DNA of 64,000 nucleotides from Chalciporus piperatus (taxonomy: Eukaryota > Basidiomycota > Agaricomycetes > Boletales > Boletaceae): the NCBI GenBank assembly GCA_038093975.1, contig JBBPTG010000036.1, positions 62,001 to 126,000 of the forward strand. Direction: 5' to 3'. Within the stretch, counting starts at the first letter, position 1. Each line of letters opens with the position of its first letter. Under the pieces are notes generated by a model. The model did no database searches. It had not been told where the DNA came from and was given only the letters and a program-made list of their open reading frames with translations. The translations under genes and the position numbers were made by a program. Below, piece after piece: positions 11,681 through 21,850 of the stretch.

Positions 11681-13852
11681 CTAATCGGCGCGATGTATCA
11701 CCAAACCAAGGAGTGAACGGAACTTCTCGAATTTGATATAACCCAGATTCTTTGTAAAGATATCTGCAGGGTTTTCATTTCCTTCGATGTAGAAAAGTTC
11801 AACGTGCTTTTCCTCGATTGCATCACGAATCGTGTGATAAGCAATACGTATATGTCTATGCTTTTTCTGGTTGACGGGATTTTGTGATAAAAATATCGAT
11901 CCCTGATTGTCGCCACAGAGAGGAACGGGTTTGAGATTATATCCCAATTCACTCAGCATTTGCTTTACACCAATGATTTGGTTGCAGCAATTAGACAAAG
12001 CAATGTACTCAGCTTCAGTGGTGCTGTTCGCTGTGTTCTTTTGGAGATGCGAATTCCACATGAAAGCTGCATTCGCGAGTTTCAGGAAGTATCCTGTCTG
12101 CGAGCGTGAACGTTCTGGATCAGCTCCGAGATCTGAGTCAGAGAGTCCGATTAAACCAGAACCACTCTTTCCATCGTATACGAGAGCATAGTCTCGTGTT
12201 CCCTTTAGGTACTTCACGATATAGAGTGCTTTATCGAGATGCTCTTGAGTCGGATTTGCCGATTGTCTCGCAAGTTGAGTAACTGCGTAGGCAATGTCCG
12301 GGCGTGTGCCGAGCATGATATAGAGTAGGGATCCGATGACCACTTGGAAACGCGTCCGTAACACAGGGTCAACATCTTGTGTGTTTTTGATCGGATAATA
12401 TCCCTGAGGCAAAGGGGTGCGTGCTGGTTTTGCATCTTGCATACCGCAACGTTCAACCACCTTATCAAGGTAATCGCATTGATCAACAAAGATCAAGCGT
12501 TTGGATCGGTCTCGACGAATCCTCATGCGGAGAAATTCATTTGTCTCACCGAGATCGCGGCATTCCCATCGTTTCATAAACTTTGCTTTGAGTTGATCAA
12601 TCTCAAGCTTGTTGGGACCGCAAAAGAAGGCGTCATCCACATAAACAACGACATAGACTTTGCCGCGTGTGTAGACATAAATGCCTGCGTCTGAGTAAAT
12701 CTTTTTAAAGCCTAGTTCCTCCATAGACTTCTTTAATTCGCGCCACCATGTAATACCAGCTTGTTTAAGGCCGTATAGTGCGCGTCGAAGTTTGAGAACT
12801 TTGCCGGCTAACTCAGGTGTGGCAAAACCTTCTGGAAATTCCATATAGATTTCTTCTTCCAGTGGACCATATAGATATGCGGAACGCACGTCTAGTCCAG
12901 TGATGTGCCAATCTTCTAGAGCGGCGAGTGCAAGCATCATTCGCACTGTCTCAAATCGGACAACTGGAGAGAAGATCTCATCGTAATCAATTCCTTCGAT
13001 CTGGGAAAATCCCTTCGCAACCAATCTGGCGCGTTTACGACCGTCGGTTTTGACGTCAAAGACCCATCGGTTTTTAATGACTTTCCGATTTTTAGGTCTG
13101 TCGACTACTTCATACACTTTGCGTTCTTTGAGCATTTGCAATTCTTTCATGCATGCCTCACGCCAAAGCTTCTGTTCGTCGGATGGTAATCGCTGAATGT
13201 CTCTGAAAGACCATTCGCGGTGATTGGGTTTTTCCTCTATGTCATTGATAGCTTTAGCACATAAATAACGTGCCAAGTTTACTCCCCCTTCCCGGGTTAG
13301 TCGTTCAATCTCCGTCTCTGAGTCCTCAGCTGATGCTGTTTCAGGAGCGGGTGGCTCAGGAGTTGATGGTAAACCACCGGGAATATTTGGTACTTTGGAG
13401 GAAGATTCTCCAGTGAGTTCCTTCCAGCGTGAGAGGCGTTCCACTTCCTTTACGGTTTTAGTGGGATGTTCGCGTTCGCCGTAGACATTTCCAGGTCGAA
13501 GCGGGATCTTGCGATCACGTTGTGGACGTTCTCTGCGACTAGTACGGTCGCTTTTAGGTGGTAATGCTGGTGGAGCATTGTTCGTCGGTACACGACGAGG
13601 GGGTGTGACTGGTGCAGGAGGAAGTTCTGCTTCTTCTTCGTCATCATCCGCTGATTCATCATCGCGGGGTATTTCCTCAGGCCGTTGAGGGGGTGGAACC
13701 CGTGGTTGCTCTGGGCGACGGGGGTTCTCATCCTCTGGATCACTATCAGGATGATTAGTGTCTCCATCCTCTTGATTAGCGTCTCCATCTCTTGATGATG
13801 ACGTCTTCGTCTCGGTAGGGATACAGCACGATGAGGTTTTGAATTTGGGCAC
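11681..13852 (-). CDS. Copia 1 reverse transcriptase and RNase H part
   Basis: After the frameshift the frame resumes at PTETKTSSSRDGD and runs to the stop at 11681. A Pro/Glu-rich linker is followed by the RT core: NRWVFDVKTDGRKRARLVAKGF, DVRSAYLYGPLEEEIYM, LYGLKQA and the catalytic YVVVYVDDAFF near residue 404. The RNase H part has SDLGADPERSRSQTGY and TEAEYIALSNC near residue 614, and ends with the usual NPADIFTKNLG. All catalytic residues look intact. The nominal methionine at 13852 is only the first ATG of the open frame, not a real start. Confidence 0.9.
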   Translation of the reverse strand: MPKFKTSSCCIPTETKTSSSRDGDANQEDGDTNHPDSDPEDENPRRPEQPRVPPPQRPEEIPRDDESADDDEEEAELPPAPVTPPRRVPTNNAPPALPPKSDRTSRRERPQRDRKIPLRPGNVYGEREHPTKTVKEVERLSRWKELTGESSSKVPNIPGGLPSTPEPPAPETASAEDSETEIERLTREGGVNLARYLCAKAINDIEEKPNHREWSFRDIQRLPSDEQKLWREACMKELQMLKERKVYEVVDRPKNRKVIKNRWVFDVKTDGRKRARLVAKGFSQIEGIDYDEIFSPVVRFETVRMMLALAALEDWHITGLDVRSAYLYGPLEEEIYMEFPEGFATPELAGKVLKLRRALYGLKQAGITWWRELKKSMEELGFKKIYSDAGIYVYTRGKVYVVVYVDDAFFCGPNKLEIDQLKAKFMKRWECRDLGETNEFLRMRIRRDRSKRLIFVDQCDYLDKVVERCGMQDAKPARTPLPQGYYPIKNTQDVDPVLRTRFQVVIGSLLYIMLGTRPDIAYAVTQLARQSANPTQEHLDKALYIVKYLKGTRDYALVYDGKSGSGLIGLSDSDLGADPERSRSQTGYFLKLANAAFMWNSHLQKNTANSTTEAEYIALSNCCNQIIGVKQMLSELGYNLKPVPLCGDNQGSIFLSQNPVNQKKHRHIRIAYHTIRDAIEEKHVELFYIEGNENPADIFTKNLGYIKFEKFRSLLGLVIHRAD

Positions 13853-16800
13853 TTGGGGAATAAATTCTCATCAAAAACTGCGTGTGCAGACGTGTGGATG
13901 GAATTATTAGGTCGCAAAAATTGCATATTGGCTTCGTTCGTAGGAGAAACTCCCAGATAAACCATTAGCTGTGATTTTGGTTGCAACTTTCCACCACGAG
14001 TGTCTTCGGGAAGGTGCACATAGGCACCACATCCGAATACGCGAACGTGATTGAGAGATGAAAGTTCGCCAGTTAGTAGCTCTAATGGGGTTTTCCAGTT
14101 AAGTCTCCTGTTAGGGATTCTATTATGGAGATACCGAGCATGCTGAACTGCGAATTCCCAGAATGATGATGGTAAGCAAGCATGAAGACGCATTGCTTGT
14201 GCCTTGTCCATGAGCGTACGGATATGCCGTTCAGCTCTGCCGTTCTGCTGAGGAGTGTGTGGGGCGCTTTGATATATGAGAATTCCTTCATTTCGAAGCA
14301 TTTCATCAAAAGCCTTAGACTTGTATTCTCCTCCAGCATCGGACATCCAGCCTTTTACTTGGCTTTTCCATTGCGTTTGGACCATTTTGATAAATTGTCG
14401 AGTAGCAGGCAGTGCGTCATTTTTGTTTCGCAACGGCTTGATCCAAGACATTGAAGTGAAATCATCATAAAAAACGATGATATATTTGTTCCTATAGTAC
14501 GATTCCGTTTCAAACGACTTGAGATCCGAGTGAACAAGTTCAAACGGTTCAGTAGCACGTCGTTGAGTAGGCGGGAATGCACGATTAGGTTGTTTGCCTA
14601 GTTGACAGCCAGGACAAACATGATCATCCGCTGGTATTTCAACCGCAGGGAAATCCTTGAGGTGCTTTTTAGCTGCACGTATGACATCTTTGGAAGCATG
14701 TCCTAAGCGACGATGTAAAACATCATAGTCTGTCGCGTATAACTTCACAGTTGAAAATTGTTTGGTCTTGACAACATCGGCGCGTATAAAATACATTGTG
14801 GAGCCAGGATGCGAGTGGAACTGAAGAATGGTAGCCTTTTTACGGGCATGCCAAAAATCTATCAATGTTCCGTTGCCAGCGGACCGTAGAGAGATGTCTT
14901 GATCTTGGAGTAAAGTGCCCATAGAAATGAGCTTGATGTCCGTCGTGGGCATATAGATGGTAGGGGATAATCTGACGATAGATCCCTTGAAATTAACCAA
15001 GACAGTGCCTTGACCTTTGATAGGTACTAGACCGTTCGCTGTCTTACATTGCCTAGGGACTTCAAATTCTTTGTATTCCGAAAAATCGGACATATCATAA
15101 GTGAAGTGAGACGATGCTCCAGAGTCAAGGAGCCAAATATCCGACTTAACGTCAGGATCGCTCAACTTAAAGCATTCTTCACACGGGTCGAGATCGAACA
15201 TCGACATACACATTGGTACTTCGCTATCTAAGACTGATGACAGTATATACTCTACATACTGCTGTGAATAAGGCAGTTGTGAGTTGTCATCGCTAAGATG
15301 CGAGAGTGAATAGACAGACCTTTCAGTCATATCATAGTCGAAGTCAAAGTACTCTCCCATGTCCGGGAAGACTTCTCCGATCCTCTCATCGAGTGGTTGC
15401 GACTCGACTTCATCATCGGCGTAAAAACGCTCAATGTAGTCGTCGATATCGTATTCCTCCCCCAGAGAGACTATATCCTCTTCCGGTAGAGGAGCGACCG
15501 TGGTAATGAATGGCAGAGCGAAGGTGCCAGGGTCAATCTCACCGAACGTAGACTGCCGACAATGTCTGGGCAAGCGGACAATGGGGTCATTCGTTGGTGG
15601 TGGAGATGGTGATGGAGACGGAGTCTCCGGCAAACGTGCTTCGAGACGTTCGCGCAAGGTAAGGCGACGGGGAGGGGGCGGAGCGAGAGGTGTGACAGGA
15701 ACCTCGTCAGGGAGTTCCACGACCGATGCAAATGGGGTCGAAACGTCGACGCGCTCCATTAAATGGAGGCGTTTGTTAGGCCGTTCCTCAGACAATGTGT
15801 CCGAAGGTGGGTTTGCCACCTTGTCGAGACGACGAAGCGTCTGGGGGGTTGGCGTGACCAGGATGCGGTGCGCAAGGTCAATGCTGCGCAGGGTCTGTGG
15901 AAAGGCTGGTGGCCCGTAGTGGGTAGCACCAGAGGAGTGGGCGAGTTGACGAGGGTCGGCGACGGGCGTGGTGAAGACGGTGGCTGCAGGTGCGATAACG
16001 ACGGGAGGGGTGGTGAAGGAAGAGAAGGCGAAGGACGCCGAAGCGTCGTTGGCATTGGCACGAGACTTACGAGTCTCGTTCTTTGCCTGACCTTCTGCAG
16101 AACGAGTTCCGCGCTTCTTCTTCTTGCCATTTGAGTTGGCGTTCCCTTGACCGTTGTTCGAGTTCGTCGGCTGCTGCTGCTGCTGCGTAAACTGCGGGTC
16201 CTGACCTTTCGGCTTGACAGCCGATATCTTGGACGCCTGAGCTGTCTGAGCAGGCTTTGCAGGCGCGGGAGCCTTCGAAGAATTCTGCTGAGACCAAGCA
16301 CCGAGAGCCGTTTGCTCAATCTCGTCGAGGGTAAATGGAAGGGCGCCAGGTCGAACGACGACGCGTGGAGTTCTTACCGCCGTTTCGCCCGTGCCCGTTA
16401 TCTGTATCTCCGTTGTCGTGACATCCTTCAACGAATCTCCGGACTTCGCGTTAAGCAGCTGTAAAAACGTCGACATGTAAGGAAGTACTTTGAGTTTCCT
16501 CAACGTCATCAGGATCTGCCAACGATCCGAGAGAGGGAACTTGTACTGGTCGAACTTCTGGAACGCGGTCCTGAGTTTCGAGAAAGTCCCAGCCGGGGAC
16601 TCGTGAAGAGAGAACTTGATGTTCTCGAAGGTGTCGTACTCTTCATAAACGTTGGCGAAAGTGGGATGGGAGAAGGCATCCTTGAGGGCGTCCCAAAGGG
16701 CCTTGGCGTTGTTCTCCTCCTCCCAGCGACGTTGGAGAGAAGCGTTGAGCTTCAGGTAGAGAGAACCGACTGCCTTCTCCGTGTTCTTAGACCAGTCATC

Positions 16801-16941
16801 GTCATCCTCGTCCGATGTCTTCTGAGTCGTATAGAAGACTCCGATAGACATGAGGTAGGCGCGCATCTTGGGGGCCCAAGTAAGGTAGTTCGAGCCGTTG
16901 AGCGTGGGGATGGAGGCGAAGGTCGAGCTGGAAGAAGACAT
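13828..16941 (-). CDS. Copia 1 gag, protease and integrase part
   Basis: The open frame starts at MSSSSSTFASIPTLNGSNY, a usual Copia Gag start (LNG.NY..W). Gag has a KKKKRG basic region. The protease motif WLLDSGASSHF lies near residue 610. The integrase has the HRRLGHAS / CPGCQLGKQ zinc-binding pairs near residues 745-785, DLKSF, and the catalytic tail GRAERHIRTLMDKAQAMRLHA near residue 905. The frame stays open to 13450 but leaves the correct reading near 13828, after HRAVSLP. In Copia 2 the same point is continuous (PPTETHRHTDDENES). The break is therefore a one- or two-base indel and not programmed frameshifting. Confidence 0.9.
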
Positions 16942-17190
16942 TGTAGGAGATAGATGATAGTAGCGAATCTGAAGAGTAACGCGTAAGTTTATCGTTCAAT
17001 AAAGAATGAAAAAGCGCAGTCAGAGCTTCTGGATTCGTACCGGCATAGCGACCCCATGGTCGCTTGCCTAAAGCGCAGAAGCTAGAGCGTAAAAACGCTT
17101 CTAGAACGCGGTGGTACAAGCACATGGATTCAGAGCGTGAAACGCATCGTCATCCAGAGCGTTCAGATGATGCCAAGCACAAGTGTGCTG

Positions 17191-17205
17191 GCAGGGCTCA
17201 TAACC
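17191..17205 (-). promoter_or_regulatory. primer-binding site, initiator tRNA-Met anticodon type
   Basis: On the minus strand the bases after the LTR read GGTTATGAGCCCTGC. This is complementary to the anticodon arm of fungal initiator tRNA-Met (GGGCTCATAACC contains the CAT anticodon). Priming from an internal half-tRNA end is typical of the Copia type. The same site occurs in the two other Copia copies here. Confidence 0.8.
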
Positions 17206-17444
17206 TGTTGAACTGGTGTCATCCTAAGCCATAAGGCTATGGACTACCAGAGCAGCATACTGCGTAGACACAAAGGGAGTTTGTGCTCGCTCACCTGATT
17301 GTAACGTTGTGGTTGTGGTTAAAGAGTTGTATTAACTCAGATCGACTGAGTTTGAATATATAAGTGTACAGTGGTGATTACCTAATCAACTATCGTTTAT
17401 GGAAACGTAGTGAACTATACACTATGAGCGTAATACGTTCAACA
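17206..17444 (-). repeat. 5' LTR of Copia 1
   Basis: This 239-bp repeat has inverted ends TGTTGAAC and GTTCAACA and abuts the primer-binding site. A TATATA-like stretch near 17358 and the run of As and Ts upstream of it could be the LTR promoter. The LTR of Copia 2 at 47662 starts with the same TGTTGAACGTA, so the two belong to one family or to sister families. Confidence 0.85.
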
Positions 17445-17475
17445 AAGGGAAGAGATGGATAACTCGTCCATGCTC

Positions 17476-17500
17476 ATCAGGAAAAACCCTGTATGTCATA
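17476..17500 (+). repeat. lone transposon terminus, same TIR as element 3
   Basis: The sequence ATCAGGAAAAACCCTGTA opens here, 140 bp downstream of the Plavaka 1 stop codon. It is nearly the same as the ends of element 3 (ATCAGGAAAAACCTC). It is best read as the 3' terminus of Plavaka 1, which would make element 3 a non-autonomous relative of Plavaka 1. The opposite terminus could be 21023, shared with element 3. Confidence 0.55.
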
Positions 17501-18582
17501 GCCAGTCATTTGTAGTCATATGTGCACCTATGACTTATTTGTGCACTTTTGTAAACAAATGGAACAATTTATGTACATATGGATCTTTTTTGAATCGACA
17601 TTGTAGCATCTACAACTACTAGTACAACGTCTGATAGGAATACTTACTAGACCAATTATTCAAAAGGAAGGTAGAACAAGTGTCTAAAACAATATCACCA
17701 GTCCAATCGGCAGAACGCTCATCATCAGTAACATGCGGAATTAGTTGACAACTCTGCCTAATGGTTTTGAGAGGGATAATGTCACCGGGAATGGTAGGAG
17801 CCAAGTTTGAGATATTTGGAGGAAGAGAAGGTTTAGTAACTCTATACATGTTGTGGAACTTGCCTGGTGACGCCGAATGCTTATACCACTCTACGTATGC
17901 CAATGGTTCTTTTGGCCAGGTATCAGGCGCCTGAGTCAAAAGAGAAAGGGAGGAGGGAAGTTTGAAAATAACTCGCAAACGTCCTATTCACATTCCTTTG
18001 AAAGCAAGATGTCAGATTGTTGGGTACAAATTCAAAACAGATACTATACTTACCTTGCAAACCTGTAGTCTCTGCATCGCTGGTATAAGCCACGACAACG
18101 GTATCAAACCTGCCTGGCTTGGCTTTGATGGAATCTATCCCCTCTGTACCATCAACGTCGTTACCGAGTACGTCGAGAGTGAACTTGCAGGTATGCCAAA
18201 TGTTCAGTTTGTCGAATGGAAGATGGGCAAATGGAATGTTGCGGTGGGGAAGAGCTTCATCAGCGGGTAGAAGGGAGTTGAGATAGGTTCGAAGATGATG
18301 AGGGAATGAGGGAGCGTGATGGTTCTTTTGGATGCTATTGATAGTTTGGCCTGGGACGGCTGGCTGACGAGCTATCACCACACCAGCTCCAGAAGTTTTT
18401 GGATTGAGTGGTTCCTCCCGATCATCCTGAAGGTCGTCTTGAGTCCTGTATTCGATGTAGCCCTGGAAAAGACTGATTTTCTCTTGTCGCTCCAGCCACC
18501 GGGTCATTTGTGGAACTTCATTTCTGAAGTTGGAGGCTCGCCAGCCTTCCTTGGCCATGTCTATATGGAAGCGCTCGAAAGC

Positions 18583-18628
18583 TTCCGTGTTGTAGTTGTC
18601 TGTGGTTCCGTGTTGTAGTTGTCCGTGG
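18583..18628. repeat. 23-bp tandem duplication inside Plavaka 1
   Basis: Two adjacent 23-bp copies (18583-18605 and 18606-18628) differ by one base. They duplicate codons for TDNYNTE and put the two halves of the transposase in different frames. Confidence 0.85.
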
Positions 18629-19052
18629 TTCTGAAGTATCGAATAGAGTCGGTGTAATGCACGAGAGAATGGAACTTGGGGATATTGAAATGTTCTCGGA
18701 TGCCCAGCCCATTTTCCCCAGCGAGGAAAATCTCTTTATTCTCGTGGAAGAGACTGAGCGATTCCTCCATCCATTGGAGGGAATCATCGTCGTGGGTGGG
18801 GTATTGGGCTATGTATATGAAGTCGAGGAGGGCGCGGTAGGAGGTGATGACCTGGGAGGGGACTTTACCGACCAGGACGCCCAAGAGAATGCGGGCCATG
18901 TCCTTTCTTTCTTTGCCGGCGATTTGAGACAGTTTGGACCACCCATTGGTAAAGTGACGAACGCCGAAACAAGGAGGGAGAGTGCGGATTCGAGAATCGA
19001 GCTCCTTAGTGTCCATGAAACTGGTGCACCAGGAGGTGAGGTACTTGACAAT

Positions 19053-19505
19053 TGTTATAGTATTTAAAAACTTTTCAAACTTTTGCCTACAACGGTATTC
19101 GAACACTGGACTTTGTCTACAACTTAGGGGTCAAGCCGGATTCATCTTTATCCGCTCCGGTAGTCCCTGTAGCATTACATAATCTATTACATAATCAGGT
19201 CACGTGACAAAGGTCCAGACTTAGATGAGTCAGCAATGATGTCATGGCCTAGACCCTAGTCCGTGCCTGGTACCTTTTCTTATCATCGTTCCATTTACCT
19301 TATCTATCTTTCCCTTTGAGATTTCCTTATTCGGCTGATGGTCTGTGCGCACATCTCAATAGTATATAAGTAGCCCTGTACTTATCACAGACCCCAGTCT
19401 AATCCATTTGTGACTTCACCGTCATTAAGCTTTAGTACTCAGCATATCCTTCGCATAGGCCTAGTGTTGCCTAAAGTCCCCGCTGTGTTGTGAGAGATCA
19501 TAACA
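19053..19505 (+). repeat. solo LTR 1 (family TGTTAT...ATAACA)
   Basis: A 453-bp sequence with TGTTAT and ATAACA ends sits in the Plavaka 1 gene. The flanks are ACAAT and ACGAT, a five-base target duplication with one change. Removing LTR and one flank restores GIVKYLTSWCTS in frame. A second copy lies inverted at 34005-34468. It has TATATAAGTAG near 19361, a probable LTR TATA box. Confidence 0.9.
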
Positions 19506-19936
19506 ACGATCCCATGGTATAGTTGGTGGAGAACGTCGGGCGTGATGGAAAGATGAATGTCACAGAGAGGGAATCCGTCCCAGAAAGGTCGACTGACCCC
19601 ACCAGACAGCAGCGCAGCTTTGCAAAGGTCCAGGTAATTGGAATTGGACGTGGCCTGTGCCATGCCGTTCCGTATGGTACCGGCAGTAGATTTCTGAGTG
19701 CGAGGTGGTCCAGGAACTCTCTCTTCCAGCTCATTCTCTGTGACGAAACACTTGGCGCATGTCCCGTACTTGGCGCAGGTCACCAGACACTGCTCGGGAT
19801 AGTCGGCAATGTACGCAGCGAGGATTGGATGAACTCGCCTGACTTTCCCATCTCCTCCCGCTATCTCCACTCCTTTCTTCCCTGCCTCTATCAGTGGCTC
19901 CAATATCAACCTCATCGACTCATGGAATAGCTATAC

Positions 19937-21023
19937 ATCAGGAAAAACCTCTCCCTGAAAATTCTCATAATTTTCAGAAAAAGTACATATTTGTCAACTG
20001 GGCTCAACAGCCGGGCCGCCAGCATCGCGAGGTGAGTGACAACTCCCCCACCACCATATCTGCTCACCTCCTTCGAAGCCGCTTGGCCGTTGCCTCACCA
20101 CAACCTCCCACTTCCAACTCGACACCAAAAACGCGGCCGGTGTGGGCTCAACAGCCCCGCCGCCGCTCGAAGGTGAGTTCAATCTCACCATCCACTACAT
20201 CCACTCACCTCGTACCCAGTCACTCGGGCTGTTTGCCCCACCACGACCTCCCACCTCCACCACGACCTCCTACTTCCACCTTGGTACCAAAAACATGGCC
20301 GGCGTGGGCTCGACAGCCCTGCCGGCATCACAAGGTGAATGACAACTCCCCCACCACCTCATCCTCTCACCTTGCTCACAGCCGCACGGGCTCTTTGCCC
20401 CACCACCACCTCCCACCTCAAAACTCGACATGAAAAAACGGCCGGCGTGGGCTCGACAGCCCTGCCGACATCAGAGGTAAATTTTTCCTCAGCCACCTAC
20501 TCAACTGCTCACCTCAACTCGCTTGTGTATGCCACCACCCTGACCCTCTATCTCACTGATATGTACTCCTTCATCATCACCACCTCCAGCTCGCTCATGT
20601 ATGCCCCCACCCTGACCCTCCATCTCATCATCATCATCATCATCTCTTACTAACATCAGCATCCATAGTTTTCCCTAACCCATCATCATTGTAGTGATAT
20701 ATTAGTACATGAGATGTAGTAGATACAGCTGCAATATATGTTTATTTATCCTTCTCTCCTCTTGACTGGTGTGAAGTGCAACTGAAAGAAGGGTAGTGAA
20801 TGGCTGCAGAATTCATAATTAGCTGGCAATATCCATAAATTTTCTTAATAATTGGCTGGTAATATGCATTATTCTAAAGAATTCTTGAAATGATTTGGGG
20901 GGGCCAGGATATCAACATAAAATGCAAGAAATGTTGTATTTCTACAAAATATCAGATTTTTGTTGCTTTTTCTTGATAATATCAACAATTTCATACAATT
21001 ATCAGGGGGAGGTTTTTCCTGAT
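19937..21023. mobile_element. element 3, non-autonomous TIR element with hairpin array
   Basis: The ends are inverted repeats ATCAGGAAAAACCTCyCCCTGA. No transposase is encoded. The core holds four copies of a unit of about 150 bp (19990-20500), each with a GC-rich hairpin followed by a splice-donor-like AGGTGAGT or similar, then an AT-rich right half. The left flank is Plavaka 1 coding sequence and the right flank is Gypsy gag, so no common target duplication can be defined. The same unit fills the core of element 2. Confidence 0.65.
19995..20500 (+). repeat. hairpin-bearing tandem array in element 3
   Basis: Four units start with a GGCCGGCGTGGGCTC / CAGCCCTGCCGGC hairpin at about 19998, 20135-20163, 20298-20326 and 20441-20469. 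Each is followed by AGGTGAGTG, AGGTGAGTT, AGGTGAATG or AGGTAAATT, then a C-rich stretch with CTCACCTC. The first unit is the most degenerate. Confidence 0.75.
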
Positions 21024-21850
21024 GTATCTTCATCCAAGAGTTCGAGTTGTTGAAGGCGGAATCGGAGATTGCAGACGCTCATGCCAAAGAGCTGCTAAAA
21101 AAGGCAATAGACTACAAAGTCTATTATCAGGCGCAAATCAACACTAGTGTTGATGAGCAAAGCTACAACGACACGATCGACACCTACCGAAAGATAGGTC
21201 GTACATTCGAACATATCATTGTAGAACGTGGTGCACCAGTTCGTCAGGCACCCGCTCCTGCCCCTAGGCCTTCCTCTTCGTATCTGTACCTTCCACCACG
21301 ATATCCGCTTGCATCTCGCCCACTCCCACGTCCCCCCGCTCCGTATGTGGCTCCCCGTTTTACTCCCACAGGCATACAGCCTGGTCGTGGAGCTCCGATG
21401 GATCTGTCGGCACAGCAAATGCCAAGACAGCCGGTTCGCGGCAATTGTTTCAATTGTGACCAGCCTGGTCACTTTGCTAATGCCTGCCCGAAACCGCGCC
21501 GTCCCCGTCAGAGACAAGTGGTTATGTGGGATCCTTACTTTCAACAATACGTTGAATCTTCCCTGCCGTTTGACAACCGGCAGATGCCCTTCGCAGGTAC
21601 CATCCCTGCACCCTACCCTCCTACTCCTTCCCCCTACCCCGCTGGCCCGTCCACCAGCACAAGTTACATGTCGCATCAAGCAGCATATACCAATCAAGAA
21701 GCGGAAGTGTACTGGCGCGACTGCATTGAATCAGAAGCCAAGGCACAGACAGCCGAAGCTTTAAAAGGAAACAGCCGATGAGAGAGATGGGTTCTCGGCG
21801 GCTCAGACATAGTTTACCAAAGGGTTGTATTAGTACCGGGCCTCATGTTT
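21024..21850 (+). pseudogene. Gypsy gag fragment, plus-strand arm of an inverted pair
   Basis: Frame FIQEFELLKAESEIADAHAK runs to KGNSR. It contains a Pro-rich linker and a zinc knuckle CFNCDQPGHFANACPKP, the hallmark of retroviral-type Gag. The 5' part is cut off at 21023 by element 3. It is the inverted partner of the gag copy at 21830-23578, roughly 80-85% identical by eye. This copy is open where the other has a stop. Confidence 0.85.

Larger units (their letters stand above)
11578..17444 (-). mobile_element. Copia 1, near-complete LTR retrotransposon on minus strand
   Basis: The element runs from a 5' LTR at 17206-17444 through primer-binding site, gag-pol and polypurine tract to a collapsed 3' LTR at 11578-11614. 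Gene order (protease, integrase, RT, RNase H) is that of Ty1/Copia. The polypurine tract reads GCATGGGGGAG on the minus strand, directly before the 3' LTR. The flanking five bases differ (GTGCC left, AAGGG right), so no target duplication remains. Coding capacity is split by one frameshift near 13830, so it is probably immobile unless helped. Confidence 0.93.
17619..19936 (-). pseudogene. Plavaka transposase 1, broken
   Basis: Reading the minus strand, the Plavaka order is clear. LFHESMRLILEPLIEAGKKGV and HPILAAYIADYPEQCLV come first, then a Cys pair region, then DVLHQLYHGIV. After the solo LTR the frame continues VKYLTSWCTSFMDTKELDSR and LPPCFGVRHFTNGWSKLSQI, then HFNIPKFHSLVHYTDSIRYF, then MAKEGWRASNFRNEVPQMTRW and the C-terminal WTGDIVLDTCSTFLL. 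The N-terminal half (zinc knuckle and first DDE acidic residue) is missing because element 3 begins at 19937. Three lesions are visible: the solo LTR at 19053-19505, a 23-bp tandem duplication at 18583-18628 that shifts the frame, and the truncation. The family is a cut-and-paste DNA transposase; this copy cannot be active. Confidence 0.88.

Noticed and set aside
13828..13852. Programmed frameshift between Copia 1 gag-integrase and RT
   Set aside because: Copia 2 is continuous at the same point, so the break in Copia 1 is a mutation.
20339..20653. Plus-strand open frame over the element 3 array
   Set aside because: It follows tandem repeats and CAT/ATC microsatellite sequence and has no coding signature.
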